A stretch of 64,000 bases of DNA from contig NZ_JWTB01000039.1 of assembly GCF_000813845.1 (NCBI RefSeq), positions 1-64,000 of the forward strand, read 5' to 3'. The position numbers and the translations under genes are program-made. The stretch is from Pseudarthrobacter phenanthrenivorans. Its GTDB lineage: Bacteria; Actinomycetota; Actinomycetes; Actinomycetales; Micrococcaceae. This document shows, piece by piece, positions 23,146 through 32,199 of the stretch (positions are counted from its first letter, which is position 1; every line of letters begins with the position of its first letter). The notes under the pieces were generated by a model, which saw only the letters and a list, made by a program, of their open reading frames with translations, did not search any database and was not told the origin of the DNA.

Positions 23146-24327
23146 TCAGGCGCCCGGGTTAAGGACCACCTTGATGCAGCCGTCCTCCTTCTTCTGGAAC
23201 TTCTCGTACAGCGCCGGCGCCCCGTCCAGGCCGGAGCGGTGGGTCACCAGGTCCATCACACCCAGCGGGTCGGCGTCGTCCTCCACCAGCGGAAGGATGG
23301 CGTCCGTCCAGCGGCGTACGTTGCACTGGCCCATGCGCACCTGGAGCTGCTTGTCGAACATGGTGAGCATGGGCATCGGGCTGGCCGTGCCACCGTAGAC
23401 GCCGCTGAGCGAGAGCGTTCCACCGCGGCGGACGGCATCGATGGAGGCATGCAGCGCAGCGAGCCGGTCCACGCCGCCGTGCTCCATGGCCTTCTGTGCC
23501 AGTTTGTCCGGCAGGAGGCCCAGCGCCTGGTGGGCGAAGCCCGCCACCGGGGAGCCGTGGGCTTCCATGCCGACGGCGTCCACGACGGCGTCCGGCCCGC
23601 GGCCATCGGTCATCTCCCGGAGTTCGTCCCCGACGGCCTTGCCGTAATCGAGCGTTTCCACGCCGTGCCGCGCTGCCATTTCCCGGCGTTCCGGAACGGG
23701 ATCGATACCGATCACGCGGAAGCCGCGGTGCACGCCGATGCGGCCGGCGAACTGGCCCACGGGGCCAAGGCCGAACACGGCGAGGGTGCCGCCGGCGGGG
23801 ACGTCAGCGTATTCCACGGCCTGCCAGGCGGTGGGCAGGATGTCGGAGAGGAACAGGTATCTTTCGTCCGGAAGGTCGTTGCCCACCTTCACGGGACCGT
23901 AGTCGGCGTGCGGCACGCGCAGGTATTCGGCCTGGCCGCCGGGAACGGACCCGTACAGTTCCGAGTAGCCGAAGAGGGCGGCGCCGGATCCCTTTTCCTT
24001 GACCTGGGTGGTTTCGCATTGGGACTGCAGGCCCTGCCTGCACATGTAGCAGGAGCCGCACGCGATGTTGAACGGGACCACCACGCGGTCGCCCTTGCGG
24101 AGGTTGGTAACGCCGCTGCCCACTTCTTCCACGATGCCCATCGGCTCGTGGCCAATGACGTCCCCCTTGTGCATGTAGGGCCCCAGGACCTCGTAGAGGT
24201 GGAGGTCGGAGCCGCAAATGGCGGTGGAGGTGATCCGGATGATCGCATCCGTGGATTCCTGGATGACGGGATCCGGCACTTCTTCCACGCTTACCGAACG
24301 CTTTCCTTGCCACGTCAGTGCTTTCAC
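23146..24327 (-). CDS. Zinc-dependent alcohol dehydrogenase
   Basis: A 393-residue medium-chain dehydrogenase. Catalytic zinc ligands C38, H60 and E61 (AICGSDLH, GHEP) and structural zinc cysteines C90, C93, C96 and C104 are all present; the NAD fold appears as VFGLGPVGQFAG. The long C-terminal insertion around residues 255-300 resembles the glutathione-independent formaldehyde dehydrogenase and threonine-dehydrogenase-like branch. The substrate is unknown. It is convergent with allE, and a purine link is not implied. Confidence 0.88.
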   Translation of the reverse strand: MKALTWQGKRSVSVEEVPDPVIQESTDAIIRITSTAICGSDLHLYEVLGPYMHKGDVIGHEPMGIVEEVGSGVTNLRKGDRVVVPFNIACGSCYMCRQGLQSQCETTQVKEKGSGAALFGYSELYGSVPGGQAEYLRVPHADYGPVKVGNDLPDERYLFLSDILPTAWQAVEYADVPAGGTLAVFGLGPVGQFAGRIGVHRGFRVIGIDPVPERREMAARHGVETLDYGKAVGDELREMTDGRGPDAVVDAVGMEAHGSPVAGFAHQALGLLPDKLAQKAMEHGGVDRLAALHASIDAVRRGGTLSLSGVYGGTASPMPMLTMFDKQLQVRMGQCNVRRWTDAILPLVEDDADPLGVMDLVTHRSGLDGAPALYEKFQKKEDGCIKVVLNPGA

Positions 24328-24518
24328 AGTCTTCCTTTCGCTTTTGCCTTGCCCCGGGGCCTCCGCGGGCCGGACCAGGACACCCGAGGGCGTCCTTTCC
24401 CCGACGCTATCGGTTTTGGCGGAAAAAAGTAAGCATGCTGATGAAAAGCTTGTGGCCGCCGTCGACTGCTTCTAGCGTAGGAAGGGCACAGCAGAAGCCG
24501 ACGCGAAAGAGGATCGCC

Positions 24519-24767
24519 ATGTCGCTGTACCAGCCGGAACCCGTCGAGATCTCCACCCGCGTGCGTCCGGGCGAATGGACGGAGGAGAGCCTTGCGGAAC
24601 TGGTCGGCACCTACCAGGCACGGGTGGCGGAGATGGGCGCCCCAGAGGCCGAAGTGGCCACGGACATCCAGCGCAACGACGACGGCTCAGTGAAGGTCGT
24701 TGTGTCCTGGACCAAGCCCGCCATCGCCGGGGACGAGGACTCAGTGCCCGGCGGCCAGCCACTCTGA
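24519..24767 (+). CDS. 82-residue protein of unknown function
   Basis: A small acidic protein beginning MSLYQPEPVEISTRVRPGEW and ending in a Pro/Asp-rich tail. Start ATG 24519 follows GAGGATCGCC; a longer reading from 24318 crosses the neighbour's upstream region. The region KVVVSWTKPA may form a strand. It has no recognised domain and stands alone between divergent and convergent neighbours. Confidence 0.65.
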   Translation: MSLYQPEPVEISTRVRPGEWTEESLAELVGTYQARVAEMGAPEAEVATDIQRNDDGSVKVVVSWTKPAIAGDEDSVPGGQPL

Positions 24768-24787
24768 CCGGGAAGCTTACTGCAGGG

Positions 24788-25501
24788 CTAGGATTTGGTT
24801 TCCAGGGCAAGCAGCCGGCCAATGGCGCTGGCCCCCAGGTTCTCCAGCAGGTGGCGGGGGCCCTCATAGACCTCCACGGCACCAGCGTCCCGCAGCTGGG
24901 CCGCGTGGATCCCGCCGCAGGTAACCCCGATGGCCGGGATGCCCAGCGCCGCCGCCGCCTTCATGTCCCACACGGCATCCCCGACGTAGACGGCATCCGC
25001 GGCCTCGATGCCAAGCGCTTCCAGTGCAGCCTCAAGGATGTCCGGGGCAGGCTTGCTCTCCTCGGCGTCGTTGGCGCTGGTGGCGGCGTCGATGAAGGCA
25101 TCGGCATCCAGGACCGACCGCATGACCTGCAGGTCCCGCTCCCGCGCCGATGAGGCAAGGGCCACGGCAAGGCCGGCTTCGCGGCATTGGCCCAGCAGGT
25201 CCTTGGCACCGTCGAGGGCGCGGAGGGATGGCCAGTGCGAGGCGTAGAGTGCACCGTGGCTGGCCATGATGTCCTGGTCCTCGCTGCGGTCCCGGTCCTG
25301 CGGAAGGAGGTTGTCCACCAGCCGCGCCCCGCCCATGCCCACGAGCTGGTGGATGGCAGCCATGGACACGTCGTGGCCGTACTGGCGGAACGCACCCCAC
25401 CAGGCGATGGTGTGGATGTAGGACGAGTCGATCAGGGTTCCGTCAACGTCAAAGAGGACCCCCCGGCGGGCGCCGCCAGAGGGTGCTGGGAAGTCCGGCA
25501 T
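24788..25501 (-). CDS. HAD-superfamily hydrolase
   Basis: A 237-residue phosphatase-like protein with motif I FDVDGTLID (nucleophile D18, acid D20), a helical cap domain of the phosphoglycolate phosphatase/beta-phosphoglucomutase type, motif II LASSARE, motif III Lys in EESKPAPDI and motif IV YVGDAVWDM. It would dephosphorylate a small metabolite. Its ATG shares one base with the TGA of the upstream DUF1508 gene (TGATG), so they are co-translated. Confidence 0.88.
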   Translation of the reverse strand: MPDFPAPSGGARRGVLFDVDGTLIDSSYIHTIAWWGAFRQYGHDVSMAAIHQLVGMGGARLVDNLLPQDRDRSEDQDIMASHGALYASHWPSLRALDGAKDLLGQCREAGLAVALASSARERDLQVMRSVLDADAFIDAATSANDAEESKPAPDILEAALEALGIEAADAVYVGDAVWDMKAAAALGIPAIGVTCGGIHAAQLRDAGAVEVYEGPRHLLENLGASAIGRLLALETKS

Positions 25502-25791
25502 CAGCCCACCGCTGCCCGTCGGACTTCCGGTGCCTTCTTGTGCCGGGCAGCTTCTTCCTTGGCGGAGCTGACGGGACGCACACGGTCGCGGATGATCGTC
25601 CCCGCGCCGTCCAGGCTCTTGTCCCGGATCAGGCCCGTGCCGGCAATCTCGCGGGCCATCGCGACGCCTGCCACGGCAGCCCTCTTGGTGGGGAAGGTTA
25701 CGGAGATGGCCATCAGGTTTCCGCTCCCGTCCATCATCCTGATGCGGTAACCACCGTCAGGGGCGTCCACGAGCTCAAAAAATCCGGCCAT
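25501..25791 (-). CDS. DUF1508 (YegP-like) protein
   Basis: A 96-residue protein whose first 50 residues match the YegP/DUF1508 beta-sheet module (FFELVDAPDGGYRIRMMDGSGNLMAISVTFPTK-type strands; only one copy, whereas YegP has two). The remainder is a basic C-terminal tail. ATG 25791 has GGAGGA 10 nt upstream and begins at the module, so it is preferred to ATG 25815. The biochemical role of the family is not known. Confidence 0.8.
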   Translation of the reverse strand: MAGFFELVDAPDGGYRIRMMDGSGNLMAISVTFPTKRAAVAGVAMAREIAGTGLIRDKSLDGAGTIIRDRVRPVSSAKEEAARHKKAPEVRRAAVG

Positions 25792-25905
25792 AACTATCAC
25801 TCCTCCATCAATCACGGCATTGTGCTTGGGAGCACTCCATGAGGTGTTAGTAAGTATACTTATCTATCCTGCGAAGGAGAAGTTACGGTCCCGGTCCGCG
25901 CCGCC

Positions 25906-27714
25906 TCAGCGCGAATCCGCCCCTGGCGGCGGAATGGGAGTGTCACTGCGCCGAACCGTATCCTGATGAAGCTCCAAGGCGCTAGTCACAAGGGCGAAAT
26001 GGCTGAAGGCCTGCGGCGTGTTCCCAAGCTGGCGCCCGGCTTTCACGGCCCATTCCTCACTCAACAGCCCCACGTCGTTGCGCAGTTCCAGCAGCCGCTC
26101 GAAGAGCTCACGCGATTCCTCGGGGCGGCCCGCACCCAGGAGCGCTTCCACCAGCCAGAACGAACAGGCCAGGAAGACGCCCTCGTCGCCCGGCAGGCCG
26201 TCGTCGCTCTTTTCGGGCCGGTACCGCAGGACGAACCCGTCCTCGGTCAGCTCCCGCTGGATCGCCTCGATGGTCCCCACCACCTTGGGGTCGTCAGGGG
26301 GCAGGAATCCCACCCGGGGGATCAGCAGAAGGCTGGCATCCAGCTCCGTGCCGCCGTAGGACTGGACGAAGGTGTTGCGGGCGGCGTCGAAGCCGTTGGC
26401 CATGATGTCAGCGCGGATCCGGTCCCGCAGCGCCTCCCAGCGCTCCACCGGCCCGGGCATGCCGGATTCCCGAACACCCTTCACCATCCGGTCCGCGGCC
26501 ACCCACGCCATGACTTTCGAGTGCGTGAAGTGCCGGCGTGGACCGCGCATCTCCCACAGCCCGTTGTCCGGCTGGTCCCAGATGGTTTCGAGGTGCTCCA
26601 TCAGGGCGATCTGGACGTCCCAGGCCTCGTCCGTGTGCTTCAGCAGGGAATTGCGGGTCAGGGCAAGGCAGTCAAGCACTTCGCCCCACACATCCAGCTG
26701 GAACTGTTCTGCGGCCGCATTCCCGATCCGTACCGGCACCGAATTCTCGTACCCCTTCAGCCACGGCAACTCCAGCTCCGGCAGCCGCCGCTCGCCATGG
26801 ATGCCGTACATGATCTGCAGGTCGGCGGGATCCCCGGCCACCGCCCGCAGCAGCCAGTCCCGCCATGCCGCGGCTTCCGCGGTGTAGCCCGCGGCCAGCA
26901 GGGCCTGCAGCGTCATGGCGGCATCGCGCAGCCAGCAGTAGCGGTAGTCCCAATTGCGCTGGCCTCCGGGCTGCTCCGGAAGGGATGTTGTGACGGCAGC
27001 GACGATGCCGCCGGTTGGCGCGTAAGTCAGCGCCTTGAGCGTAATGAGCGAGCGGACCACGGCGTCCTGGTATTTGCCCTTGACCGTGCACTGGGAGGAC
27101 CAGCCGCGCCAGAACGCACACGTGCTTTCAAGGACTTCTTCCGCGTCCACGCTGACCGGGCGGCCCACATGGCTGGGCGCCCATGTCAGCACGAACGGCA
27201 CCTTCTCACCGGCATGGACGGTGAAGTCGCTGACCGTGTGCATGTTTTCGCCATGCAGGGGTGCCGGCGTCACCAGGTAGACGGCGTCCGGGCCGGCGAT
27301 GGCGTGGAGCCCGCGCTTGTCCTTGCGCACCCAGGGAACGATGTGCCCGTAGTCAAACCTCAGGATCAGCTCCCCGTGCATGCGGACGCTGCCGCTGATG
27401 CCCTCCACGATCCGCACAATGTCCGCGACAGAGTCACGGGGCGGCATGAAATCCGTCACCCGCACCGTTCCATCCGGCGTTTCCCATTCGGTATCGAGGA
27501 CCAGGGTGCCGTCACGGTAGCCGCGGCGCGTGCAGGCGCCTGCCCCCTCGGGCGCCAGCAGCCAGCGTCCCGCATCCGGGGTGTCCAGCAGCGCGTTGAA
27601 GCACGCCGGGGAATCGAACCGGGGAAGGCACAGCCAATCGATCGAGCCTTCCTTGCTGACCAGGGCTCCGGTCTGGAGGTCCCCGACTACCGCATAATCC
27701 TCGATTCGCGCCAT
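25906..27714 (-). CDS. Glycoside hydrolase family 15 protein (glucoamylase or trehalase type)
   Basis: A 602-residue protein. The N-terminal domain (RIEDYAVVGDLQTGALVSKEGSIDWLCLPRFDSPACFNALLD) is the standard start of bacterial GH15 proteins, and the (alpha/alpha)6 barrel follows with RNWDYRYCWLRDA near residue 255, IHGERRLPE, HFTHSKVMAW and VGLLSEEW near 565, where the catalytic base is expected. Actinobacterial members of this group include trehalases and glucoamylases, and I cannot separate the two. ATG 27714 opens the conserved region; no clear ribosome binding site is seen. It is divergent from the DUF72 gene. Confidence 0.88.
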   Translation of the reverse strand: MARIEDYAVVGDLQTGALVSKEGSIDWLCLPRFDSPACFNALLDTPDAGRWLLAPEGAGACTRRGYRDGTLVLDTEWETPDGTVRVTDFMPPRDSVADIVRIVEGISGSVRMHGELILRFDYGHIVPWVRKDKRGLHAIAGPDAVYLVTPAPLHGENMHTVSDFTVHAGEKVPFVLTWAPSHVGRPVSVDAEEVLESTCAFWRGWSSQCTVKGKYQDAVVRSLITLKALTYAPTGGIVAAVTTSLPEQPGGQRNWDYRYCWLRDAAMTLQALLAAGYTAEAAAWRDWLLRAVAGDPADLQIMYGIHGERRLPELELPWLKGYENSVPVRIGNAAAEQFQLDVWGEVLDCLALTRNSLLKHTDEAWDVQIALMEHLETIWDQPDNGLWEMRGPRRHFTHSKVMAWVAADRMVKGVRESGMPGPVERWEALRDRIRADIMANGFDAARNTFVQSYGGTELDASLLLIPRVGFLPPDDPKVVGTIEAIQRELTEDGFVLRYRPEKSDDGLPGDEGVFLACSFWLVEALLGAGRPEESRELFERLLELRNDVGLLSEEWAVKAGRQLGNTPQAFSHFALVTSALELHQDTVRRSDTPIPPPGADSR

Positions 27715-27778
27715 GACATTACCCTGCCACACCGCGGGCCCCAGGGGGTGGGAATCGTGCAGGTGTAGCCTGAGGCCG

Positions 27779-28510
27779 ATGGCAATCCACATCGGCACCT
27801 CCGGCTGGAGCTACGACCACTGGGAAAACGTCCTGTACCCGCCAGGGCTGCCTGCCCGTGACCGGCTCCAGTGCTATGTGGCCGAGTTCGGCACTGTCGA
27901 GTTGAACGCGAGTTTCTACCGGTGGCCGCGTGACACCACCTTCGCCGGCTGGAACCGGCGCCTGCCGCCCGGCTTCAGCATGTCCGTCAAGGCTCCGCGG
28001 GGACTGACGCACGCCCGGAAGCTGTATTCTCCCGAGGTGTGGGTGGAGCGCATCGTGCGGTGCTGGCACGAATTGGGGGACAAACGGGCCGTGCTCCTGG
28101 TCCAGCTTCCGCCGCAGCTGGAGCGCGACGACGCGAGGCTGGATTATTTCCTTGCCGCGCTGCCGCCCTGGATCAGGGTTGCCGTGGAGTTCAGGCACCC
28201 CAGTTGGGACAGTCCCGAGGTGTTCGGGCTGCTGGAGCGGCACAATGCGGCGTACTGCATCATGAGCGGCGCCAACCTGCCCTGCATCCTGCGCACTACG
28301 GCGCCCTTCACCTACATCAGGCTGCACGGGCCGGACCAGCAGCACCTGTACGGGGGCTCCTACCAGGACGCCGACCTCCACTGGTGGGCCGACCGGATCC
28401 GCGAGTGGGAGGGTGCGGGCGTGGACGTCTACGCCTACTTCAACAACGACGGCGGCGGGAACGCGGTGCGTAACGCCCGGACACTGCGCGCGATCCTCGG
28501 CCGCGGCTGA
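27779..28510 (+). CDS. DUF72-family protein (YecE-like)
   Basis: A 243-residue TIM-barrel-like protein with the DUF72 pattern: IGTSGWSYDHW at the N-terminus, FGTVELNASFYRWP, FSMSVKAPRGLTH, LLVQLPPQ, VAVEFRHPSW and a C-terminal DVYAYFNNDGGGNAVRNA. The family has no established enzymatic role. ATG 27779 begins the conserved part. Its TGA overlaps an in-frame ATG of the next gene (TGATG at 28508-28512), so coupling with the App1 gene is likely. Confidence 0.88.
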   Translation: MAIHIGTSGWSYDHWENVLYPPGLPARDRLQCYVAEFGTVELNASFYRWPRDTTFAGWNRRLPPGFSMSVKAPRGLTHARKLYSPEVWVERIVRCWHELGDKRAVLLVQLPPQLERDDARLDYFLAALPPWIRVAVEFRHPSWDSPEVFGLLERHNAAYCIMSGANLPCILRTTAPFTYIRLHGPDQQHLYGGSYQDADLHWWADRIREWEGAGVDVYAYFNNDGGGNAVRNARTLRAILGRG

Positions 28511-28542
28511 TGCCGCGGGCCGCCCTGTGGCAGAGTGGTGGC

Positions 28543-29646
28543 ATGGACACGGCTCCGCAGAACCCCGCCCAGGACACGGCCCGGCACAACAGCAAGGGCC
28601 ACGACGCATTGTCCGGAGGCCAGTTCTTCCGGCTGGCACACAGGCTGTCCGACGCGGTCAACGACGTCCGGATCCAGCTGGCCAGGCGCTGGAAATTCGT
28701 GCCCCAGACCATTGCGTACCAGGGCTACGGATCAACCACCCGGGTGCGCGTACTGGGCCGCGTGTTGCTGACGCAGAAGCCCCTGCCCGGGAGCAAGGCC
28801 GAACACGAAGCGAAGAACGGCAACCAGAACATCCGCGGCTGGCGGGCGTTCACGGGGGTGCCGCTGCAGTTCACCGACGTCGAAATCGCCATCGGCGACG
28901 TCGTCACCCACGTCACGGCGGACCGGGGCGGGCTGATCGACACCGAGGTGGACGTGCAGCTCTCCCCCGGCTGGCACACCGCAGTCCTGCGTGCCGAGGG
29001 AACCGAACCGGCGGAGGCACTGATCCAGGTAACCGCCCCCGGCGTGCAGTTCGGCATCGTGTCCGACATCGACGACACCGTCATGGTGACCGCCCTGCCC
29101 AGGCCCTTCCTGGCGTTGTGGAACACCTTCGTGCTCAGCGAGCGGGCGCGCATGGCCACACCGGGCATGGCGGTACTGCTGGACCGGCTGACCATCGAGC
29201 ATCCTGAGGCCCCTGTCATCTACCTCTCCACCGGTCCGTGGAACGCCGCCCCTACGCTGGGCCGCTTCCTGAACCGCAACATGTACCCCAAGGGCGCGCT
29301 GCTGTTGACCGACTGGGGCCTGACCCAGGACCGCTGGTTCCGGAGCGGGCAGGACCACAAGCGCCGCAACCTGGAGCGGCTGGCCCAGGAATTCCCGGAC
29401 ATGCGCTGGCTTCTGATCGGCGACAACGGCCAGCATGACGAGGCCATCTACTCCGCCTTCGCCGCAGACCACCCGGACAAGGTGGCCGCGATCGCCATCC
29501 GGCAGCTGTCCGTCAGCGAGTCGGTCTTTGCCGGCGGCCACTCCGAGGACGGCGACCACACAACGTCCCGGGTACCGTGGATCTACTCCCCCGACGGCGC
29601 CGGCATCGCAAAGCAACTGGCCATGCTGGACCTGCTCCGGGGCTGA
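28543..29646 (+). CDS. App1-family phosphatase (DUF2183)
   Basis: A 367-residue protein with a catalytic domain of the phosphatidate-phosphatase App1 type: VSDIDDTVM with acidic D175-D178, VIYLSTGPWN, LLLTDWG and WLLIGDNGQHDEAIY, which together look like a HAD-like active site. The N-terminal 150 residues are a beta-rich domain usual for bacterial members. A phosphatase role on lipids or another phosphate ester is inferred. Start ATG 28543 is used; ATG 28510, overlapping the stop of the previous gene, would add 11 residues and cannot be excluded. Confidence 0.82.
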   Translation: MDTAPQNPAQDTARHNSKGHDALSGGQFFRLAHRLSDAVNDVRIQLARRWKFVPQTIAYQGYGSTTRVRVLGRVLLTQKPLPGSKAEHEAKNGNQNIRGWRAFTGVPLQFTDVEIAIGDVVTHVTADRGGLIDTEVDVQLSPGWHTAVLRAEGTEPAEALIQVTAPGVQFGIVSDIDDTVMVTALPRPFLALWNTFVLSERARMATPGMAVLLDRLTIEHPEAPVIYLSTGPWNAAPTLGRFLNRNMYPKGALLLTDWGLTQDRWFRSGQDHKRRNLERLAQEFPDMRWLLIGDNGQHDEAIYSAFAADHPDKVAAIAIRQLSVSESVFAGGHSEDGDHTTSRVPWIYSPDGAGIAKQLAMLDLLRG

Positions 29647-29659
29647 CCCAGCCCTTCCG

Positions 29660-31261
29660 TTACTGGGCCCCGGCACCCAGGGGCGCACCGTCGTCGGGCG
29701 CTTCACTGCCCACCAGGCCCTTGCCGCCCGGCAGGTCGTCGCTGCCGGCTTCCTGGTCAGTGTCCACCAGGTCCGGAACCAGCGCCTGGGCGATGGCTGC
29801 CCCTGCCGCCGCGGCCAGGTCGCGTTCCTCGATGAGCTCCTGGAACCAGAAATACGACGCCTTGGGCGTCCGCTCGAGCGTCTCGAAGTCCACGTGCAGG
29901 AGGCCGAAAGGCTGGTTGTAGCCGGCGGACCACTCAAAGTTGTCCAGGAACGACCACACGTAATAGCCGCGCAGGTCAATGGACTCGGCGACACCACCCG
30001 GAGCGGTGGCGCGAAGGGCGGTTTCGAGGTGGTCGGAGATGTACTTGAGCCGGCGCTCGTCCGGGATGAACCGGGTGTTGGTGGACTTGTCCCGGACGAT
30101 GATGTCCTCGAAGCTCGCTCCGCCCTCGGTAATGATCACGGGCGGCAGGTTGGGGTACCGGTCTGCCATCTCCTTCAGTGCCACCGCCATGTACTCCGGC
30201 TTAACGGGCCAGCCGTAGGCCGTGATGTCCGCTTCCGGCCAGGTTTCGACGTGGAACGGCGTTGCGCCGCTGCCCGTTGCGCTGAGGTCGCTGCCCATGG
30301 CCTCCGCCATACTTGACGGCACGGTACCGCCGCCGGGGCCCGCCGCCACTTTGGTGGGCATATAGTAGTTGAGCCCATAGAAATCCAGCGGCTGGGAAAT
30401 GATCTCCAGGTCCTCTTCGGGGTGGTCGAAGGAGCTGAAGAACTTGGCTGCCCGGATCAGGTCCGGGTACTTGCCCGTGAGGACCGGGTCTGCGTATAGA
30501 CGGTTCTGGCCCAGGTCCATCAGCCCGGCGCTGATCCTGTCCAGCGGGTTGATCGAGTTCGGCACCATGGGCGAGTACACGTTGGTCATGCCGATTTCCC
30601 CCGGCACCCTGGCGGCGCGCAGGGCCTGGACGGCGAGCCCATGCCCGAGCAACTGGTGGTGGACCGTGGGGAAGGCACCGAGGGCCAGCTCCTTGCCGGG
30701 CGAGTGCAGCCCGAATGCGTAGCCGTTGGCGCTGACGGTGGCCGGTTCATTGATGGTCACCCAGCGGGCCACCCTGTCCCCGAAGGCCTCCGCCACGAGG
30801 GCGGCGTACTCGCCCAGGCGGTAGGCGGTGTCGCGGTTCATCCAGCCGCCCGCCTCGTCCAGCTCCAGCGGAGTGTCCCAGTGGTAGATGGTGGCCATGG
30901 GTGATATCCCGTTGGCCAGGAGCTCATCCAGGAGCCGGTCGTAGAACGCCAGGCCGGTACGGTTTGCCGGCCCGGTGCCGCCGGGCTGGATCCGCGGCCA
31001 GGAGAAGGAGAACCGGTAGGAGTCGACGCCGAGCTGCTTCAGGAGTGCCACGTCCTGCGGCATCCGGTGGTAGTGGTCCGTGGCCACCACCGGGCTGTGG
31101 TCTTCCACGATCGCACCGGGCCGGGCGGCGAACCTGTCCCAGCCGGCGGGTCCGCGGCCGTCCTCGTCCAGCGCCCCTTCGATCTGGAATGCTGCGGTTG
31201 CGACGCCAAGCGTGAACCCCGGGGGGATGAGCGCTGCGAGGTCCTTGGCGGAGATGTGCAT
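29660..31261 (-). CDS. Beta-glucosidase, glycoside hydrolase family 1
   Basis: A 533-residue GH1 enzyme. The acid/base E172 is in TINEP (169-173) and the nucleophile E379 in IITEGG; the usual TENG is TEGG here. Substrate-site markers FQIEGA, YHWDTP, GLNYY and SFLDNFEW are present. About 55 extra C-terminal residues, acidic and Pro/Gly-rich, follow the catalytic domain and look disordered. It hydrolyses beta-glucosides, probably in the cytoplasm, as no signal peptide is seen. ATG 31261 fits the family N-terminus better than an upstream start at 31345. Confidence 0.92.
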   Translation of the reverse strand: MHISAKDLAALIPPGFTLGVATAAFQIEGALDEDGRGPAGWDRFAARPGAIVEDHSPVVATDHYHRMPQDVALLKQLGVDSYRFSFSWPRIQPGGTGPANRTGLAFYDRLLDELLANGISPMATIYHWDTPLELDEAGGWMNRDTAYRLGEYAALVAEAFGDRVARWVTINEPATVSANGYAFGLHSPGKELALGAFPTVHHQLLGHGLAVQALRAARVPGEIGMTNVYSPMVPNSINPLDRISAGLMDLGQNRLYADPVLTGKYPDLIRAAKFFSSFDHPEEDLEIISQPLDFYGLNYYMPTKVAAGPGGGTVPSSMAEAMGSDLSATGSGATPFHVETWPEADITAYGWPVKPEYMAVALKEMADRYPNLPPVIITEGGASFEDIIVRDKSTNTRFIPDERRLKYISDHLETALRATAPGGVAESIDLRGYYVWSFLDNFEWSAGYNQPFGLLHVDFETLERTPKASYFWFQELIEERDLAAAAGAAIAQALVPDLVDTDQEAGSDDLPGGKGLVGSEAPDDGAPLGAGAQ

Positions 31262-31358
31262 GTGGTCCAGCCTTTTGGTCACGGTGGTCAGGGGTACGTC
31301 CCAGAATGTCACAGCGGGGGGCGGCTGACGAGCAGCACCCTGCATCCGGCTCCGGCTG

Positions 31359-31736
31359 CTACTGCGAGCCGAACAGGAACTCCTTGGCGTGCGCCACTGC
31401 CTTGCGGAAGGCGTCGTTGCGGAGGGTCACCAGGTGCTCCGTGTCGCCGTCGGACGGCTCAAGGTACCCGGTATAGCCCGGCCGCAGCACCCAGATATCC
31501 CCCGCCGGCGGGAGGTAGAACACACCGAAGGAACGCTGCTGCCGCTCGTCCGCCGTCCACACCGGGACCACCGCCAGCGCTGCGCCGGTGGCAGGATTGA
31601 TCCACTGCGCCCGCGGCAGCGGCTGTTCATGCGCTTCCGGATCCAGGAAAGGCGCGGTGCCCGCACCCCACCGCTGCTCGAAGCGCTCATGGAATGCAGG
31701 GATCAGGTGTGAGTCATAACGCCGCCACTCGCTCAT
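31359..31736 (-). CDS. 125-residue protein of unknown function
   Basis: A Trp- and aromatic-rich soluble protein (MSEWRRYDSHLIPAFHERFE, then WINPATGAALAVVPVWTADE and GDIWVLRPGYTGYLEP). No known domain recognised. Start ATG 31736 is preceded by AAGGAGG at a slightly long spacing. It lies between the GH1 gene and the J-domain/Hsp20 pair, all on the minus strand, and may or may not be transcribed with the stress genes. Confidence 0.7.
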   Translation of the reverse strand: MSEWRRYDSHLIPAFHERFEQRWGAGTAPFLDPEAHEQPLPRAQWINPATGAALAVVPVWTADERQQRSFGVFYLPPAGDIWVLRPGYTGYLEPSDGDTEHLVTLRNDAFRKAVAHAKEFLFGSQ

Positions 31737-31777
31737 GCAGTCTTCCGCCTCCTTGGCTGGTTGGCCCCGCGGCCCTG

Positions 31778-32134
31778 TCAGGACCAGGGTCCGCTTTCCC
31801 ATCGCACCGGGGTGACACGGATGGTGTGTCCTGAAGGTCCGCCGGTGCCGCGGACTTTCCGGACCGGAATCATGGTGGGCTCCGCTGCGGCCAGTTTCCG
31901 GTCGTACTCGGCGCGGCGCCCTGGATCGCGCAGGACTGAGAATGCCTGCATGATCCGGAGAAGCACATCCTCCTGCGCGGGGGGTCCCACCGCCTCCTTG
32001 CCCCTGGTTGCCTGCCCGCTGCCCATATCGGGATGGTGGCTGCGCATGAGGGCACGGTACGCATGGGAGATTTCCTGCCGGGTGGCATCCCGGCCCACGC
32101 CGAGGATGGCGTAGTAATCAGGGACCTCACTCAT
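31778..32134 (-). CDS. Short J-domain protein
   Basis: A 118-residue protein with a J domain in residues 5-83: DYYAILGVGRDAT, the HPD tripeptide at residues 34-36 and FSVLRDPGRRAEYDR. The G/F, zinc-finger and C-terminal substrate-binding parts of DnaJ are missing, so it is a type III co-chaperone that would stimulate a DnaK partner. The stretch between HPD and the last helix is longer than usual and Gly/Pro-rich. AGGAGG precedes the ATG. It follows Hsp20 by 65 nt and is probably in the same heat-shock unit. Confidence 0.85.
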   Translation of the reverse strand: MSEVPDYYAILGVGRDATRQEISHAYRALMRSHHPDMGSGQATRGKEAVGPPAQEDVLLRIMQAFSVLRDPGRRAEYDRKLAAAEPTMIPVRKVRGTGGPSGHTIRVTPVRWESGPWS

Positions 32135-32199
32135 CCCAGCCTCCTGTTTCCGCCGGCGCCCCCGCGGGTGGGCGGGGGTACCGGCGGGAAAACCGTGCC

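Noticed and set aside
27605..27628. On the minus strand a GGTTCGATTCC-type stretch with flanking GC stem resembles a tRNA T-arm.
   Set aside because: It codes LPRFDSP in the GH15 protein; no acceptor, D or anticodon arms surround it.
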